64,000 nucleotides of DNA from Bacteroidaceae bacterium (GCA_017651245.1 JAGCDQ010000051.1:1-64000), one strand, 5' to 3'. Positions 43,210 through 52,522 are shown, numbered from the stretch's first letter. Notes: generated by a model from the letters alone, not told the origin. A program made the numbers and translations.

Positions 43210-43929
43210 TTAAAAGCCAAATATTTGTTGATTTTCATGCACTTCCACCATCGCACGGAAAATAAAAAAATCCGTCGGGGTCGTTATCTTGATATTCTCC
43301 ATAGGACCAATGATGGTATGCAGCTTATATCCATAATAACTCATCATTGTACATGAGTCAATAAAGTCATTCCGACCTTCTGTCCTCGCCTTTTCATGCG
43401 CAGCACATATATCCGACATAATAAAGCTTTGGGGTGCTCTGGCAATAAGAGAATCCGCACGAGAAGGTATATCTAAAGTTCCATTCTCTTTACATACCAC
43501 AAATGTCTCTGTCGCGGGCACACAAGTGATACAATTTCCTTTCTCGTGTACTGTTCGGATATTATCGGTGATTGTCTGTTGCGTGATAAGTGGGCGAACG
43601 CCATCATGAATCATCACACAAGCAGTGTCAGGGAAGTGCTTTTTCGCAGCCATCAGCCCATGATAAATGCTTTCCTGTCCAGTATTACCACCTGGAACTA
43701 TTTCTACCACCTTAGTTATCTCAAACTTCTTAATTTGCTTTTTCAGGAAAGGAATCCATGATTCTATACAAGCGACAACAATCCCATCAACATCTGGATG
43801 GGTATCAAACAATTCCAATGTATAAATAATAATGGGTTTTCCCTGAAGTTCTAAAAATTGCTTAGGACGAGATACAGTATTCATCCGTTTTCCTGCTCCT
43901 CCCGCAAAAAGTACTACAACATTTTTCAT
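43210..43929 (-). CDS. IspD/TarI-like cytidylyltransferase
   Basis: 239 residues, the IspD fold. FAGGAGKRM and RPKQFLELQGKPIIIYTLELF bind CTP; GGNTGQESIYHGL and IHDGVRPLI are further core motifs. In true IspD the latter read more like HDAARP; HDGVRP and the setting among capsule genes favour a TarI-type enzyme making CDP-ribitol, CDP-glycerol or a relative rather than isoprenoids. No TarJ-type reductase is in the window. Confidence 0.85.
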   Translation of the reverse strand: MKNVVVLFAGGAGKRMNTVSRPKQFLELQGKPIIIYTLELFDTHPDVDGIVVACIESWIPFLKKQIKKFEITKVVEIVPGGNTGQESIYHGLMAAKKHFPDTACVMIHDGVRPLITQQTITDNIRTVHEKGNCITCVPATETFVVCKENGTLDIPSRADSLIARAPQSFIMSDICAAHEKARTEGRNDFIDSCTMMSYYGYKLHTIIGPMENIKITTPTDFFIFRAMVEVHENQQIFGF

Positions 43930-43943
43930 GATTCTTCAAGTAA

Positions 43944-45056
43944 TTATTTCTCACGTTGAAAACGTTTTAAATACCATTCCTCCAACCATTTGCTAGCTGT
44001 TTTAATATCATATCCAGCAGCTCGCACCTTGTCAATAGCTTCTGCATCCCGTTTCACACCTTCGCCAATCTTGGCTGCCAAACTATCCGCCCATACACCT
44101 ACCTCCAAAGGATGAAACTCTACATTACCTGTCACATCCACCTCATGGGGTATACCCGTACTGGCCACAACAGACAAGCCATTGGCTTGCGCCTCCATCA
44201 AAGAAACCGGGAGCCCTTCATGGAAAGAAGGCATTAGAACGACATCCATCGCCTGAAGATAATTGGGAACATCTGTCACCAATCCCGCCAAGATGACATT
44301 ATTTTTCAGATTTAATAACGCGATCTTCTCTTCTATAGCAGAACGTAATTCCCCGTCACCCACAAACAACAGTTTGACCTTGCAACCATGTGCTTTCAGA
44401 TGTGCCAACACATCAAGAGCGAAAAGATGATTCTTTACAGGATGAAATCGAGAGACCATTCCCAACACGCAATCATCGTCAGACAATCCCAAGGTTTCAC
44501 GTTTGGCTTGGCGCACAGAGGCATCAAAACCATATTTGTCCATATCCACAGCATTAGGCACGATATGGGCTTTGTCCAAATACTCCTTACCATACCAACA
44601 AAGCGTGGCACCCTCACCGCAAGACATGAAATCCGTCGCCACTCTTTTCAGCCATACACCCAGTCCCCAACGTACAAAACCCTCCACTCCATGACCAGAG
44701 TCACTACTATGCGCATGACAGACTCTCACCGGAATACCACATCGTTTTGCCACCCACAATGGAACTGCACTCTTGCTTGATGTGTGCGAATGAACTATTC
44801 GGTATTCAGAGTTACTTTGCAAGAAATCTCTCACACCATGAATATATGCCCAAGGATTACTGAAAGTCAATAAAGGAACACGAAAAACCTTTCCACCAAG
44901 ATTCTCTATCTCCTCTTCATATTGACATCGATTCTGTTCCGTCAGCAAAAAATCGAACTGAACACGAGTCCTATCAATATTCCTGTAGTAGTTCATCAGC
45001 ATCGCTTCTGCCCCACCACGATTCATCGAATGAAGGATATGGAGAACACGTATCAT
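43944..45056 (-). CDS. GT4 glycosyltransferase (EpsF-like)
   Basis: 370 residues. RVLHILHSMNRGGAEAMLMNYYRNI is the classic EpsF-type start, HSHTSSKSAVPLWVAKRCGIPVRVCHAHSSD follows, and SFHEGLPVSLMEAQANGLSVV gives the donor-binding EX7E region. It overlaps the preceding GT2 stop by 4 bases. Confidence 0.92.
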   Translation of the reverse strand: MIRVLHILHSMNRGGAEAMLMNYYRNIDRTRVQFDFLLTEQNRCQYEEEIENLGGKVFRVPLLTFSNPWAYIHGVRDFLQSNSEYRIVHSHTSSKSAVPLWVAKRCGIPVRVCHAHSSDSGHGVEGFVRWGLGVWLKRVATDFMSCGEGATLCWYGKEYLDKAHIVPNAVDMDKYGFDASVRQAKRETLGLSDDDCVLGMVSRFHPVKNHLFALDVLAHLKAHGCKVKLLFVGDGELRSAIEEKIALLNLKNNVILAGLVTDVPNYLQAMDVVLMPSFHEGLPVSLMEAQANGLSVVASTGIPHEVDVTGNVEFHPLEVGVWADSLAAKIGEGVKRDAEAIDKVRAAGYDIKTASKWLEEWYLKRFQREK

Positions 45057-46021
45057 CTTTTACTCTTTATAAGAACCAATATCCACAATACGACTCCAAA
45101 AGGTGCGGCTAGTAATGTCAAAGCTTTCAATGGGCTAGTCTTTAACCATTGAGTATCTCCACTCAAAATACAAGATGACACATAATGAGCACACAATCTG
45201 AATTTATTCTTCCATGAATTGCCATGTGTCAAGGTCATTTGGTTGATTCGATATTTCGCATAGCTACGAGGAGAACGGATATACTGTTTCCATATACCCT
45301 GACTCATGCTGTCTGCTCCTATCTGATATTCCACCCAACAGAAGTTCTCGTTAGAAATCAATATCGGATATTTGTCCAATACCTGAATTAGCATATAGAA
45401 AGGATTAAAATCCCGTTCTCCCTTGAATCCAATCTGTGGAGCGACCCTGCGCATCAAGTCTGCCCTCATCACCTGCTTCACATCCCCTGTATGATGAACT
45501 TCCGTCTGATAGGCTTCTGATAGACTATCGGGGAACAAACCACCTATCGGTTTGCCATCCACCACATTGAAATCGAGACCCACAATACCACAATACTCCT
45601 TCTCTTGGGGTCGTTCCTTCCATCTCTTCACTATCTTCTCCACTGCATCATCTGGCATATAATCATCGCTGTCAATGCAGACACATAATTCTGTTCGAAT
45701 CGTTGCATACGCCGTATTATAGCCAGTATATAGTCCGCCGTTAGGTTTATAAACATATTCTATACGGATTTTTCTTGTGTCCACCACAAAATGATTATCA
45801 TCTTCTCCACCCAACTCACGCCCCATCCAATCAAATCGTTTTCCTTTATCAACAACTTTCTCCCCAAGGCTCTCAACCCACTCCCGTGTTCCATCCGAAC
45901 TGCCATCATCTATTATCAACCACTCAGAATCATCATTTGATTGACGACAAAGAGACTCGTATGTCCTACCAATAGTATGCTTCCGATTATATGTCGGTGT
46001 AAAAACTGTTAACGTTTTCAT
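45053..46021 (-). CDS. GT2 glycosyltransferase
   Basis: 322 residues from MKTLTVFTPTYNR; an in-frame extension of 18 codons upstream runs into the EpsG-type gene and is ignored. DDGSSDGTREWV at about 39-50 and CIDSDDYMPDDAVEKI at about 115 form the GT-A site. A hydrophobic C-terminal tail (about residues 295-318) may anchor it. Confidence 0.9.
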   Translation of the reverse strand: MKTLTVFTPTYNRKHTIGRTYESLCRQSNDDSEWLIIDDGSSDGTREWVESLGEKVVDKGKRFDWMGRELGGEDDNHFVVDTRKIRIEYVYKPNGGLYTGYNTAYATIRTELCVCIDSDDYMPDDAVEKIVKRWKERPQEKEYCGIVGLDFNVVDGKPIGGLFPDSLSEAYQTEVHHTGDVKQVMRADLMRRVAPQIGFKGERDFNPFYMLIQVLDKYPILISNENFCWVEYQIGADSMSQGIWKQYIRSPRSYAKYRINQMTLTHGNSWKNKFRLCAHYVSSCILSGDTQWLKTSPLKALTLLAAPFGVVLWILVLIKSKR

Positions 46022-46025
46022 TGGA

Positions 46026-47222
46026 TTACATTTTATTTGCCAGAAACATAAACATCGTAAAGCCTGCATGAGCAATCAGTATCCACCCTGCCTTTTTGTC
46101 CTGATCATCCCACAGATGCAATCGTACAACAGCATAGGCGATAATCAAGGGATACATGAACCAACTCAAATATGCGAAACGATTCGAGAACGAGGCCTTT
46201 GCAACCATTACCCAAAATGAATTTGTCAACAAATAAATGGTGGAAAGGGTATTAAAAATTCTCATGCTCTGCGTATCAGCCAAAATACCAGCACCATACA
46301 CACCACTTTCTTCTTCCTCTAAACAAAATCCACCCATCTCTTCTCTCCTTTTCTCAATCTTTTTCATAGCCTCCCAAATCAGCCAGACAGGCATGGCACT
46401 ATACAACAAGAAATCCCATCGGAAACCCGTATTGGAGAAATTACCATACTTCATATTCTCTCCAGAGAGATAAGCCTCGGCTCTATCATCAAATCCTAAA
46501 CTCATGAAGAAGTTTGAGATGGGTCCACCAGCAACGAGAGATATAGGAATACTTGCGACCCAAAACAACAATGCTAATTTGGGTTTTTTGATGACAAACA
46601 GAGCTGCTCCCAAGGCCGCAATAGGTAGTAACGTACTCTTGTGTATAGCAAATGCTGCAAATAACAATAGGCACCCTATCAAATAATTTTTATCTTTTAT
46701 AATAAACGCAAAAGCAGCTAAACATATCGAACACGCCAAACCATTACGGATTCCATTCACTCCATATACATAAAAAGAAAAAGCACTAAAGAAAAACAAC
46801 ACAGCAAATAAAGTGTCTTCCCACAAAAATTTTTTAAAAGCCAACAGCGAAAAACCGATATAGCCGACCTCTATTAAAAGAAGGAATGTGTTCACACTAA
46901 ATCCCATAGATCGACACCATTTTCTATACAACACAAACAACCATTCTTTATTGAAATCGATTTCTCCAAACTCCGGAGAGGTTACCATATATGTACGTGC
47001 ATAGTTCACTGTGTCTCCGAACACAATATGAGGCGGTCTCAGTCCAAGAAAAACAATCCATATAAAACAAAAAACGAATGCTGTTGCAGGGCTTTTCTTC
47101 TGCAATAGATTCTCACAGGAATCAGATGACACATATTTCATGCCAAGGATAAGACAAAAAATAGAAGTCACCCAAAAATGAAGAACACCAAATAATCGAG
47201 GATCTAGTGGTAAAGCAGTCAT
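46026..47222 (-). CDS. EpsG family protein, probable polysaccharide polymerase (Wzy)
   Basis: 398 residues with about ten membrane segments. The EpsG words GDTVNYARTYM and the RNGLACSICLAAFAF helix with AIHKSTLLPIAAL are visible. EpsG/Wzy proteins join lipid-linked repeat units on the periplasmic side. It is the only polymerase candidate in the window. Confidence 0.82.
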   Translation of the reverse strand: MTALPLDPRLFGVLHFWVTSIFCLILGMKYVSSDSCENLLQKKSPATAFVFCFIWIVFLGLRPPHIVFGDTVNYARTYMVTSPEFGEIDFNKEWLFVLYRKWCRSMGFSVNTFLLLIEVGYIGFSLLAFKKFLWEDTLFAVLFFFSAFSFYVYGVNGIRNGLACSICLAAFAFIIKDKNYLIGCLLLFAAFAIHKSTLLPIAALGAALFVIKKPKLALLFWVASIPISLVAGGPISNFFMSLGFDDRAEAYLSGENMKYGNFSNTGFRWDFLLYSAMPVWLIWEAMKKIEKRREEMGGFCLEEEESGVYGAGILADTQSMRIFNTLSTIYLLTNSFWVMVAKASFSNRFAYLSWFMYPLIIAYAVVRLHLWDDQDKKAGWILIAHAGFTMFMFLANKM

Positions 47223-47285
47223 GTCGTCAGTTTTCTATAGACCCCATTGTCAATAACAAATACATGTTGGGGTATAATTGGTTTA

Positions 47286-48146
47286 TCATCCTTCTATTTT
47301 TATCCATTCTTCTGGAAACAGATTGGGAGAGCCTCCCTCTACATTTGTCAATTTAGGAGGACATATAACGATTTTCTGCTTATCCTGATGAAGATATGCC
47401 CCCCACCAACTAAATGTGCTGTTGGCAATGATATGATGTTTGCACTTACTCATCAGATACATATCCTGCCACGAATCTGCACCTTGATTATGTGTCACAT
47501 AGACAGCATTCGGAATGTTTAAATTCTCCCGAACCCACGGTATATCATTTGAAAAGACGTAAAAGACCGGATTCTGTACGTGCTCACATATATATTGTAT
47601 GGCTTGCTCATAATATTTTGTCGTACATATTCCACCAAACAACCACTGATTATTGGGGGACAGATAGTCACCACGTCTAACATGAAGAGATATACTATTG
47701 CTGGACACTGTACCTTGTTGGATTTCTTTGGTTTCTCCAGACAAATCATCTTCTCTGAATTTAAAAATAGACACGTCTCGGACATTCATCCACGATGCCC
47801 AATAACCCACGACAAAAAGGTTCTTTGACGTTGAAGCATCCATCTCCTCTTCAGTCATGATGAAATCCCACGAAAGGAGATTCAATATTTTCTTACAGAA
47901 AGAGAGTTTATATATGAATATCAGATAATATAATACACGAACCATGTACGTAGCCACAATCATTCTTTTGGCCTTAATACCTTGGAACACTCGATCCAAC
48001 TCGTATCCGTTATGGGTCTTTCTCTTTTCTAATAACCCATAACAGCATGTCACTTGATGTCCCCCCTGCTCTTCTTTGTTGGCAAATGCATACTGAAACA
48101 TTTGATTTCCAAGCCCTCCGTCAAGAAAAAACAATTCACGTTTCAT
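47286..48146 (-). CDS. GT11 alpha-1,2-fucosyltransferase-like, intact copy
   Basis: 286 residues. DGGLGNQMFQYAFA at the N-terminus, HVRRGDYLSPNNQ in the donor site and SKCKHHIIANSTFSWWGA are the three GT11 motifs. It transfers fucose from GDP-fucose, probably as a side branch. A second, frameshifted copy lies at 51603-52474 with near-identical motifs, so the locus carried two such enzymes. Confidence 0.92.
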   Translation of the reverse strand: MKRELFFLDGGLGNQMFQYAFANKEEQGGHQVTCCYGLLEKRKTHNGYELDRVFQGIKAKRMIVATYMVRVLYYLIFIYKLSFCKKILNLLSWDFIMTEEEMDASTSKNLFVVGYWASWMNVRDVSIFKFREDDLSGETKEIQQGTVSSNSISLHVRRGDYLSPNNQWLFGGICTTKYYEQAIQYICEHVQNPVFYVFSNDIPWVRENLNIPNAVYVTHNQGADSWQDMYLMSKCKHHIIANSTFSWWGAYLHQDKQKIVICPPKLTNVEGGSPNLFPEEWIKIEG

Positions 48147-48173
48147 CTTTGTATTCTTTTTGTTTTTAACTAA

Positions 48174-48863
48174 CTAGTTCAAGAACCACCTATGCAATGG
48201 TCTCGTGAAATTCATTTTCCATGCAGCCCATTTGCCATGAGGAGATTTGCTGAACCAATGGATAGAGAATGTGTTCTCCGTTTTGTTCATCTTGCCTGTA
48301 GCGTCCTGAAACGGGCACATATAATCCATCGGCAAAATGTTCGCATCACACACTTCCTGCTTTGTTCCATCTTGCTTCAATCCGAAAGGAAGCAATGCCT
48401 GCGTGTTTAACTGCGGACATCCTTGCATTCTTTCATATCGGTATGTGCCATCCACCACCAATCCATCATACATTGCAAGCATTGCTTTCACTGCAGGATG
48501 ATGTGCCTCAGCCGCAAAACCAAGCCCCGTATTGATATAGTCACTCGTTTCCCATCCAAAATAAGCATAACAGGTGTCCAACAATTCTGCAGGCTTCCTC
48601 ACCACTTCAACATCGGTGTCAACATACATTCCTCCTTCACGCTCCACTACATCCAGACGCACGTAATCACTCAGATACGCCCAAAATTGATGCTCATAAC
48701 AATATTTTGTATATGGATTTGCATTCACATCATAATTCTGTTCATTCCATTCTTTGATTTCGTAATCTGGGAAAAACTTCTCCCAGCTTTTCTTGCACTT
48801 CACCGCCAACTTGGGCAACGGTTTTCCGCCGAACCAACAATAATGTATGATTTTAGGAATCAT
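48174..48863 (-). CDS. GT32 glycosyltransferase (OCH1/capsular type)
   Basis: 229 residues. IPKIIHYCWFGGKPLP opens the domain, and EGGMYVDTDVEVV at about 85-97 holds the DXD. Bacterial GT32 enzymes add mannose, galactose or GlcNAc to capsule units. Its start overlaps the neighbouring acyltransferase stop by 4 bases. Confidence 0.9.
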   Translation of the reverse strand: MIPKIIHYCWFGGKPLPKLAVKCKKSWEKFFPDYEIKEWNEQNYDVNANPYTKYCYEHQFWAYLSDYVRLDVVEREGGMYVDTDVEVVRKPAELLDTCYAYFGWETSDYINTGLGFAAEAHHPAVKAMLAMYDGLVVDGTYRYERMQGCPQLNTQALLPFGLKQDGTKQEVCDANILPMDYMCPFQDATGKMNKTENTFSIHWFSKSPHGKWAAWKMNFTRPLHRWFLN

Positions 48864-49393
48864 CTTATTTCCACCTTTTGTTTATTTACCACCACACTTC
48901 CATCAGGAACGTTCCCCCTCACAATACACCCTGCTCCCACTACACAATTCTTACCAATCTGTGCGCCTTTCAAAATAATCGCATCAGAACACACCCAACT
49001 GTTGTCGCCAATGGAGATGGTCCCCGTTGTCAATGCCCCACTCACACCATGCTCAGGGGAATACTGATGGTTATTGTCAAATATCTTCACACCTGGACCA
49101 AACATACAATGCTTGCCCACAGTCACACGTTCGTGGGCACTAATCATACAATAACGATTAAAGTACGTCCCCTCGCCAATTTCCAAGACACCCTTTCCAT
49201 GAACTTCGAAATCACAATAAGCAGCAAACTCACAATTCCGCCCAACTCGAACGACGCCACGCTGAAAAACTTTCAAGGCACATAAGGGACTGACGCGCTG
49301 CAACCAATGCACATCAAAGTGTCCCCAATGAGCCAATCTGTTCAAAGCGATTCTACATACATTATATATAATAAGAATGATTGTACGTATCAT
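48860..49393 (-). CDS. Left-handed beta-helix acyltransferase (serine O-acetyltransferase-like)
   Basis: 177 residues with hexapeptide turns at about 65-165 (VRVGRNCEFA, IGEGTYFNRYCMI, IGDNSWVCSDAIILKGAQIGKNCVVGAG). The catalytic His is expected in NNHQYSPEHG. It likely O-acetylates a sugar of the polysaccharide. It overlaps both neighbours by 4 bases, so three genes are coupled. Confidence 0.88.
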   Translation of the reverse strand: MIRTIILIIYNVCRIALNRLAHWGHFDVHWLQRVSPLCALKVFQRGVVRVGRNCEFAAYCDFEVHGKGVLEIGEGTYFNRYCMISAHERVTVGKHCMFGPGVKIFDNNHQYSPEHGVSGALTTGTISIGDNSWVCSDAIILKGAQIGKNCVVGAGCIVRGNVPDGSVVVNKQKVEIR

Positions 49394-50595
49394 GCTCCTG
49401 CTATCTGATAAATCTTCTTTATTTCATCTTCGTTCCCATAGTCATGAGTCTGGAGATATTCCACCATCTTCGTCTGTTCCGCCTTATCACGGATGAAGGC
49501 TGCCATCTCTTGTGCACATCCATTCACATCCATCGGAACAATGATTCCATCCACACCATCTTGAATCTGAGAGGAAGCCGTTGGATAGTTTGTGACAATC
49601 ACAGGTTTGCAAAGAATTTGTGCCTCCCTCACCGTAATGGACTTACCCTCGTAACGGCTCGGCTGCACATAAATGTCACACGCTTTGATATAAGGATAGG
49701 GATTCTCTTTCTTTCCTAATAAAATCACTCTATCACTTACCTCCTCCCGTTCCGCATTTTCTCGTACCACCTGTTCTATCTCTTTACTCCCATACCCAAT
49801 GATAAACCATTTCACATCCAAACCAGCATTCACCAACTTTTTACATATCAATGGAATCTCCTCCATCTTTTTAGGTTGCGAAAAACGGCCTATCGTCAAT
49901 AACTTGATGGTCGATGGGTGGAGATCCAAAGAAACGGTCTCTTCCTCTGCACGTTGACGAATAAAACTTGAACTTAAAATATTCTCTATAGAAATAATCT
50001 TATCTTTCAACGTTGGGAATGTTTCAACAAACTTTTGCCCCACCTCATCACTAATGCTCGCAATGTAATCCAACTGTCCCCACATAGGGAGTTCTCTCTT
50101 CACATCCACATACACCGTCGAGTAATCCGTATGAATCCATCCCAACTTCTTCTTCGCCCTCACCTTACTAATGACATAATGGTGGGGCATCAAGAAGGAG
50201 ATGGCCAAGTCATACTCTATTTGAGGCTGAATTCTAGGCATACACCATTCTACACAATCTGCCACACGTGAGAATATGCGTATGTCAGATTTGCCTTTAG
50301 GAACGGGGCTTTTATCAACAGTTTTCTTTGCCCACCATCGTCCTAATGCCACACCGAACTGACCGGACTTCACACATTCCATGAATGGCCGTTCTATCAT
50401 CTTATAGGCTGGCAATTCTGGTAGCAGATGAACTTTGTTCATGGGTATATATTTCATCAACTCTCCACGATGATCATAGATGAACACATCCACATCCGCC
50501 CTTGCAGGGTCAACACTCTGCAAGAGTCCGAGCAGAGCGCTTTCGGCTCCACCCAACTCCATGTAATGCATCAGTATCAGAATTCGTGGTTTCAT
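49390..50595 (-). CDS. GT4 glycosyltransferase
   Basis: 401 residues. LILMHYMELGGAESALLGLL is the N-terminal GT4 word; AKKKLGWIHTDYS in the middle and PSRYEGKSITVREAQILCKPV in the donor domain are also seen. It shares the KxxxWxHxD word with the GT4 genes at 54815 and 61802. It is the last intact gene before the degraded stretch. Confidence 0.9.
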   Translation of the reverse strand: MKPRILILMHYMELGGAESALLGLLQSVDPARADVDVFIYDHRGELMKYIPMNKVHLLPELPAYKMIERPFMECVKSGQFGVALGRWWAKKTVDKSPVPKGKSDIRIFSRVADCVEWCMPRIQPQIEYDLAISFLMPHHYVISKVRAKKKLGWIHTDYSTVYVDVKRELPMWGQLDYIASISDEVGQKFVETFPTLKDKIISIENILSSSFIRQRAEEETVSLDLHPSTIKLLTIGRFSQPKKMEEIPLICKKLVNAGLDVKWFIIGYGSKEIEQVVRENAEREEVSDRVILLGKKENPYPYIKACDIYVQPSRYEGKSITVREAQILCKPVIVTNYPTASSQIQDGVDGIIVPMDVNGCAQEMAAFIRDKAEQTKMVEYLQTHDYGNEDEIKKIYQIAGA

Positions 50596-50620
50596 AAATT
50601 ATAACCTTAACTGTTCTTTT

Positions 50621-50730
50621 TGCTCACGGATGGCACGGATCACACGGATGTGTAGCCTACTGCTGCGTGTTCTGTTGGGCTTGAGCCTCGCAAGGCTCTT
50701 ATCTGTGGAATCGGTGAATATCTGTGAGAG
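50621..50730. repeat. 110-bp direct repeat, left copy flanking the GxxExxY gene
   Basis: Starts TGCTCACGGATGGCACGGAT and ends ATCTGTGAGAG. It holds the hairpin GAGCCTCGCAAGGCTC-like centre. The right copy is at 51149-51256. Confidence 0.85.
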
Positions 50731-50750
50731 AATGAAAACATTAACTGGAT

Positions 50751-51170
50751 TTAATTAGCCACCCTTCGGATACTCTTTTCTATGTCATCTGTGTTAAAAT
50801 TCACAAGAATTCCAAGTCGTTTATCCGCCAACCGACAATACGTCAACAGCTGCTTAAAATGCACATCTTGAAGTTCCTTGACACTTTTCAGTTCCACAAT
50901 CACCTTGTCTTCCACCAAAATATCTAATCTAAGACTGGTATTTATAGATTCACCTTTGTACATTATCGGTACTTCCTGTTGGCGTTCAACTCTCATTCCA
51001 CGCACTTGTAATTCATAAACAAGTGCCTCCTCATACACAGACTCCAATAATCCTGGACCGAGTTCGTTATACACATCAAATATTGCCCCGCGTATCTGGT
51101 ACGTCACATCTCTTAATATCATGTCTTCAGCTTTCTTGGAGTTGGTTTTCTCACGGATGGCACGAATCAC
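50751..51170 (-). CDS. GxxExxY protein (small PD-(D/E)XK nuclease-like)
   Basis: 139 residues, or 123 if the Met at 51122 is the start. GPGLLESVYEEAL carries the eponymous motif; LRLDILVEDKVIVELKSV has the D..ExK nuclease-like core, and ends VNFNTDDIEKSIRRVAN as is usual. Function is unknown. It is unrelated to sugar chemistry and lies between two copies of a 110-bp repeat, like an inserted cassette. Confidence 0.85.
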   Translation of the reverse strand: MIRAIREKTNSKKAEDMILRDVTYQIRGAIFDVYNELGPGLLESVYEEALVYELQVRGMRVERQQEVPIMYKGESINTSLRLDILVEDKVIVELKSVKELQDVHFKQLLTYCRLADKRLGILVNFNTDDIEKSIRRVAN

Positions 51171-51256
51171 ACGGATTGCAGCTGACTACTACGTGTTCTG
51201 CCTGCAATGAGCCTCGCAAGGCTCATATCTGTGAAATCTGTGGGTATCTGTGAGAG
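51149..51256. repeat. 110-bp direct repeat, right copy flanking the GxxExxY gene
   Basis: Starts TCTCACGGATGGCACGAATC and ends ATCTGTGAGAG, about 80 percent identical to the left copy by eye. It contains GAGCCTCGCAAGGCTC, a perfect 6-bp hairpin. It overlaps the longest possible 5' end of the GxxExxY gene. Confidence 0.85.
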
Positions 51257-51287
51257 ATTTATCAGGGGTTCACTGGATAATTGTTGT

Positions 51288-51322
51288 TGCTCATGGATGG
51301 TACGGATCACGCGGATTCTTGG
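51288..51322. repeat. Partial third copy of the same repeat
   Basis: TGCTCATGGATGGTACGGAT and the bases after it match the first 30 or so bases of the left copy, then the match ends. Confidence 0.7.
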
Positions 51323-51364
51323 CTCGCTTTTCTCTCGCTTTACTCATACTGTTGGCATACTCAT

Positions 51365-51435
51365 GAGTATGGCTAGAAGCAGCTTAGGAGCTACTTAGGA
51401 GCAGCTTAGGAGCTGGCTAGAGTATGGCTAGAAGC
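51365..51435. repeat. 11-bp tandem repeat framed by a 16-bp direct repeat
   Basis: AGCAGCTTAGG, AGCTACTTAGG, AGCAGCTTAGG and AGCTGGCTAG follow head to tail at 51378-51420. GAGTATGGCTAGAAGC stands at both ends (51365-51380 and 51420-51435). Confidence 0.8.
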
Positions 51436-51438
51436 ATT

Positions 51439-51525
51439 TTAACGATAACGATACTGTTTTCTCCATTCAGGGTCGTCGTTACTGCCCCATGTTATCACAA
51501 AGTCTATCTTTTCGTCTGTCATCAT
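51439..51525 (-). pseudogene. N-terminal stub of a Stealth-type capsule phosphotransferase
   Basis: A 28-codon frame (MMTDEKIDFVITWGSNDDPEW..) ends at TAA 51439-51441. Stealth proteins begin with CR1, IDFVxTWVDGxDPEW, which this matches except VDG changed to GSN. All later regions CR2-CR4 are missing. The stop abuts the tandem repeat. It is what remains of a gene for transfer of hexose-1-phosphate to a capsule. Confidence 0.65.
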
Positions 51526-51602
51526 TCAACTTTCGCAAGCTCCACCTGTTCTGAAAATAAAAGGAATCTGAAGTAGATAAATCGGTGTTTCCGAAAAATG
51601 AA

Positions 51603-52474
51603 TCACAATTCTTCTATTTTTACCCATTCATCAGGAAACAAATCTGGGGAATCACCTCTATTTGTCAATTTAGGAGGACAAACAACTATTTTTTCCTGAT
51701 TGGTGCCAAGAAATGCTCCCCACCAGCTGAATGTGCTATTGGCAATGATATGATGTTTACACTTACTTATCAAATACATATCTTGCCAGGAATCCATTCC
51801 TTGATTATGCGACACATAAACCGCATTATGTATTGCTAAATTATCGCGAACCCATGGGATATCATCCGAGAACACATAAAAAATCGGTTCCTCTACATGC
51901 GCGCACATATGATGAATGGCTTTCTCATAATATTTTATAGTGCATATTCCATTAGACAAGTTTTTATTTTTCGGAGAAAGATAATCTCCACGTCGAACAT
52001 GAAGGGAAATGCTATTGCCGGCTTCTATACTTTGCTGAAGTGCCTTTGTCTTTTCTGAGAGTTTTTCTTCTTGAAAAATGAAGATGGAGCGATCGCAGAC
52101 ATATTCACTAGATTGCCAAAAACCCACTACTAAGAAATTTCGGCATGTTGAATTTGTGAAGTCTGTGTCCTTCCAAATCAAATCCCATGATAACGCATTT
52201 AGCATTTTTTTTATGATGCTAATTTATAATTATATATCATGTAACATAGTACACGAAGTATAAATACAACAACAGCACCTCGATTGGCTACAATTCCCTT
52301 GAAAACATGATTCAATTCGTACCCATTGTGATTCCCTCTTTTCTCTGAAAGTCCATAGCAACAGGACACCTTATGCCCAGCTAATCGTTCTTTGTGAGCA
52401 TAAGCATACTGAAACATTTGATTACCAAGCCCATTATGGAGAAAGACGATTTCTCGCTTCTTCTTTATTTCCAT
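51603..52474 (-). pseudogene. GT11 fucosyltransferase-like gene with a single frameshift
   Basis: The first part (52474 down to 52211) has NGLGNQMFQYAYAH and ends NYKLAS-stop. The rest (52205 to 51603) restarts one frame over with MLNALSWDLI and keeps HVRRGDYLSPKN and SKCKHHIIANSTFSWWGA. The intact paralog at 47286 reads YKLSFCKKILNLLSW across the joint, so one base is missing next to a run of eight A (52205-52212 on the + strand as T). Everything else looks sound. It is a recent loss, an on/off tract or a sequencing error. Confidence 0.85.
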
Positions 52475-52522
52475 TTAATTAACTTCCAGAGGTTACATTA
52501 ACTCACAAATTCGTCAATAAAA

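Noticed and set aside
43210..43929. Cytidylyltransferase as the housekeeping ispD
   Set aside because: It lies in the middle of a capsule operon with LicD genes, and its motif is HDGVRP rather than HDAARP. It is kept as TarI-like, with ispD not fully excluded.
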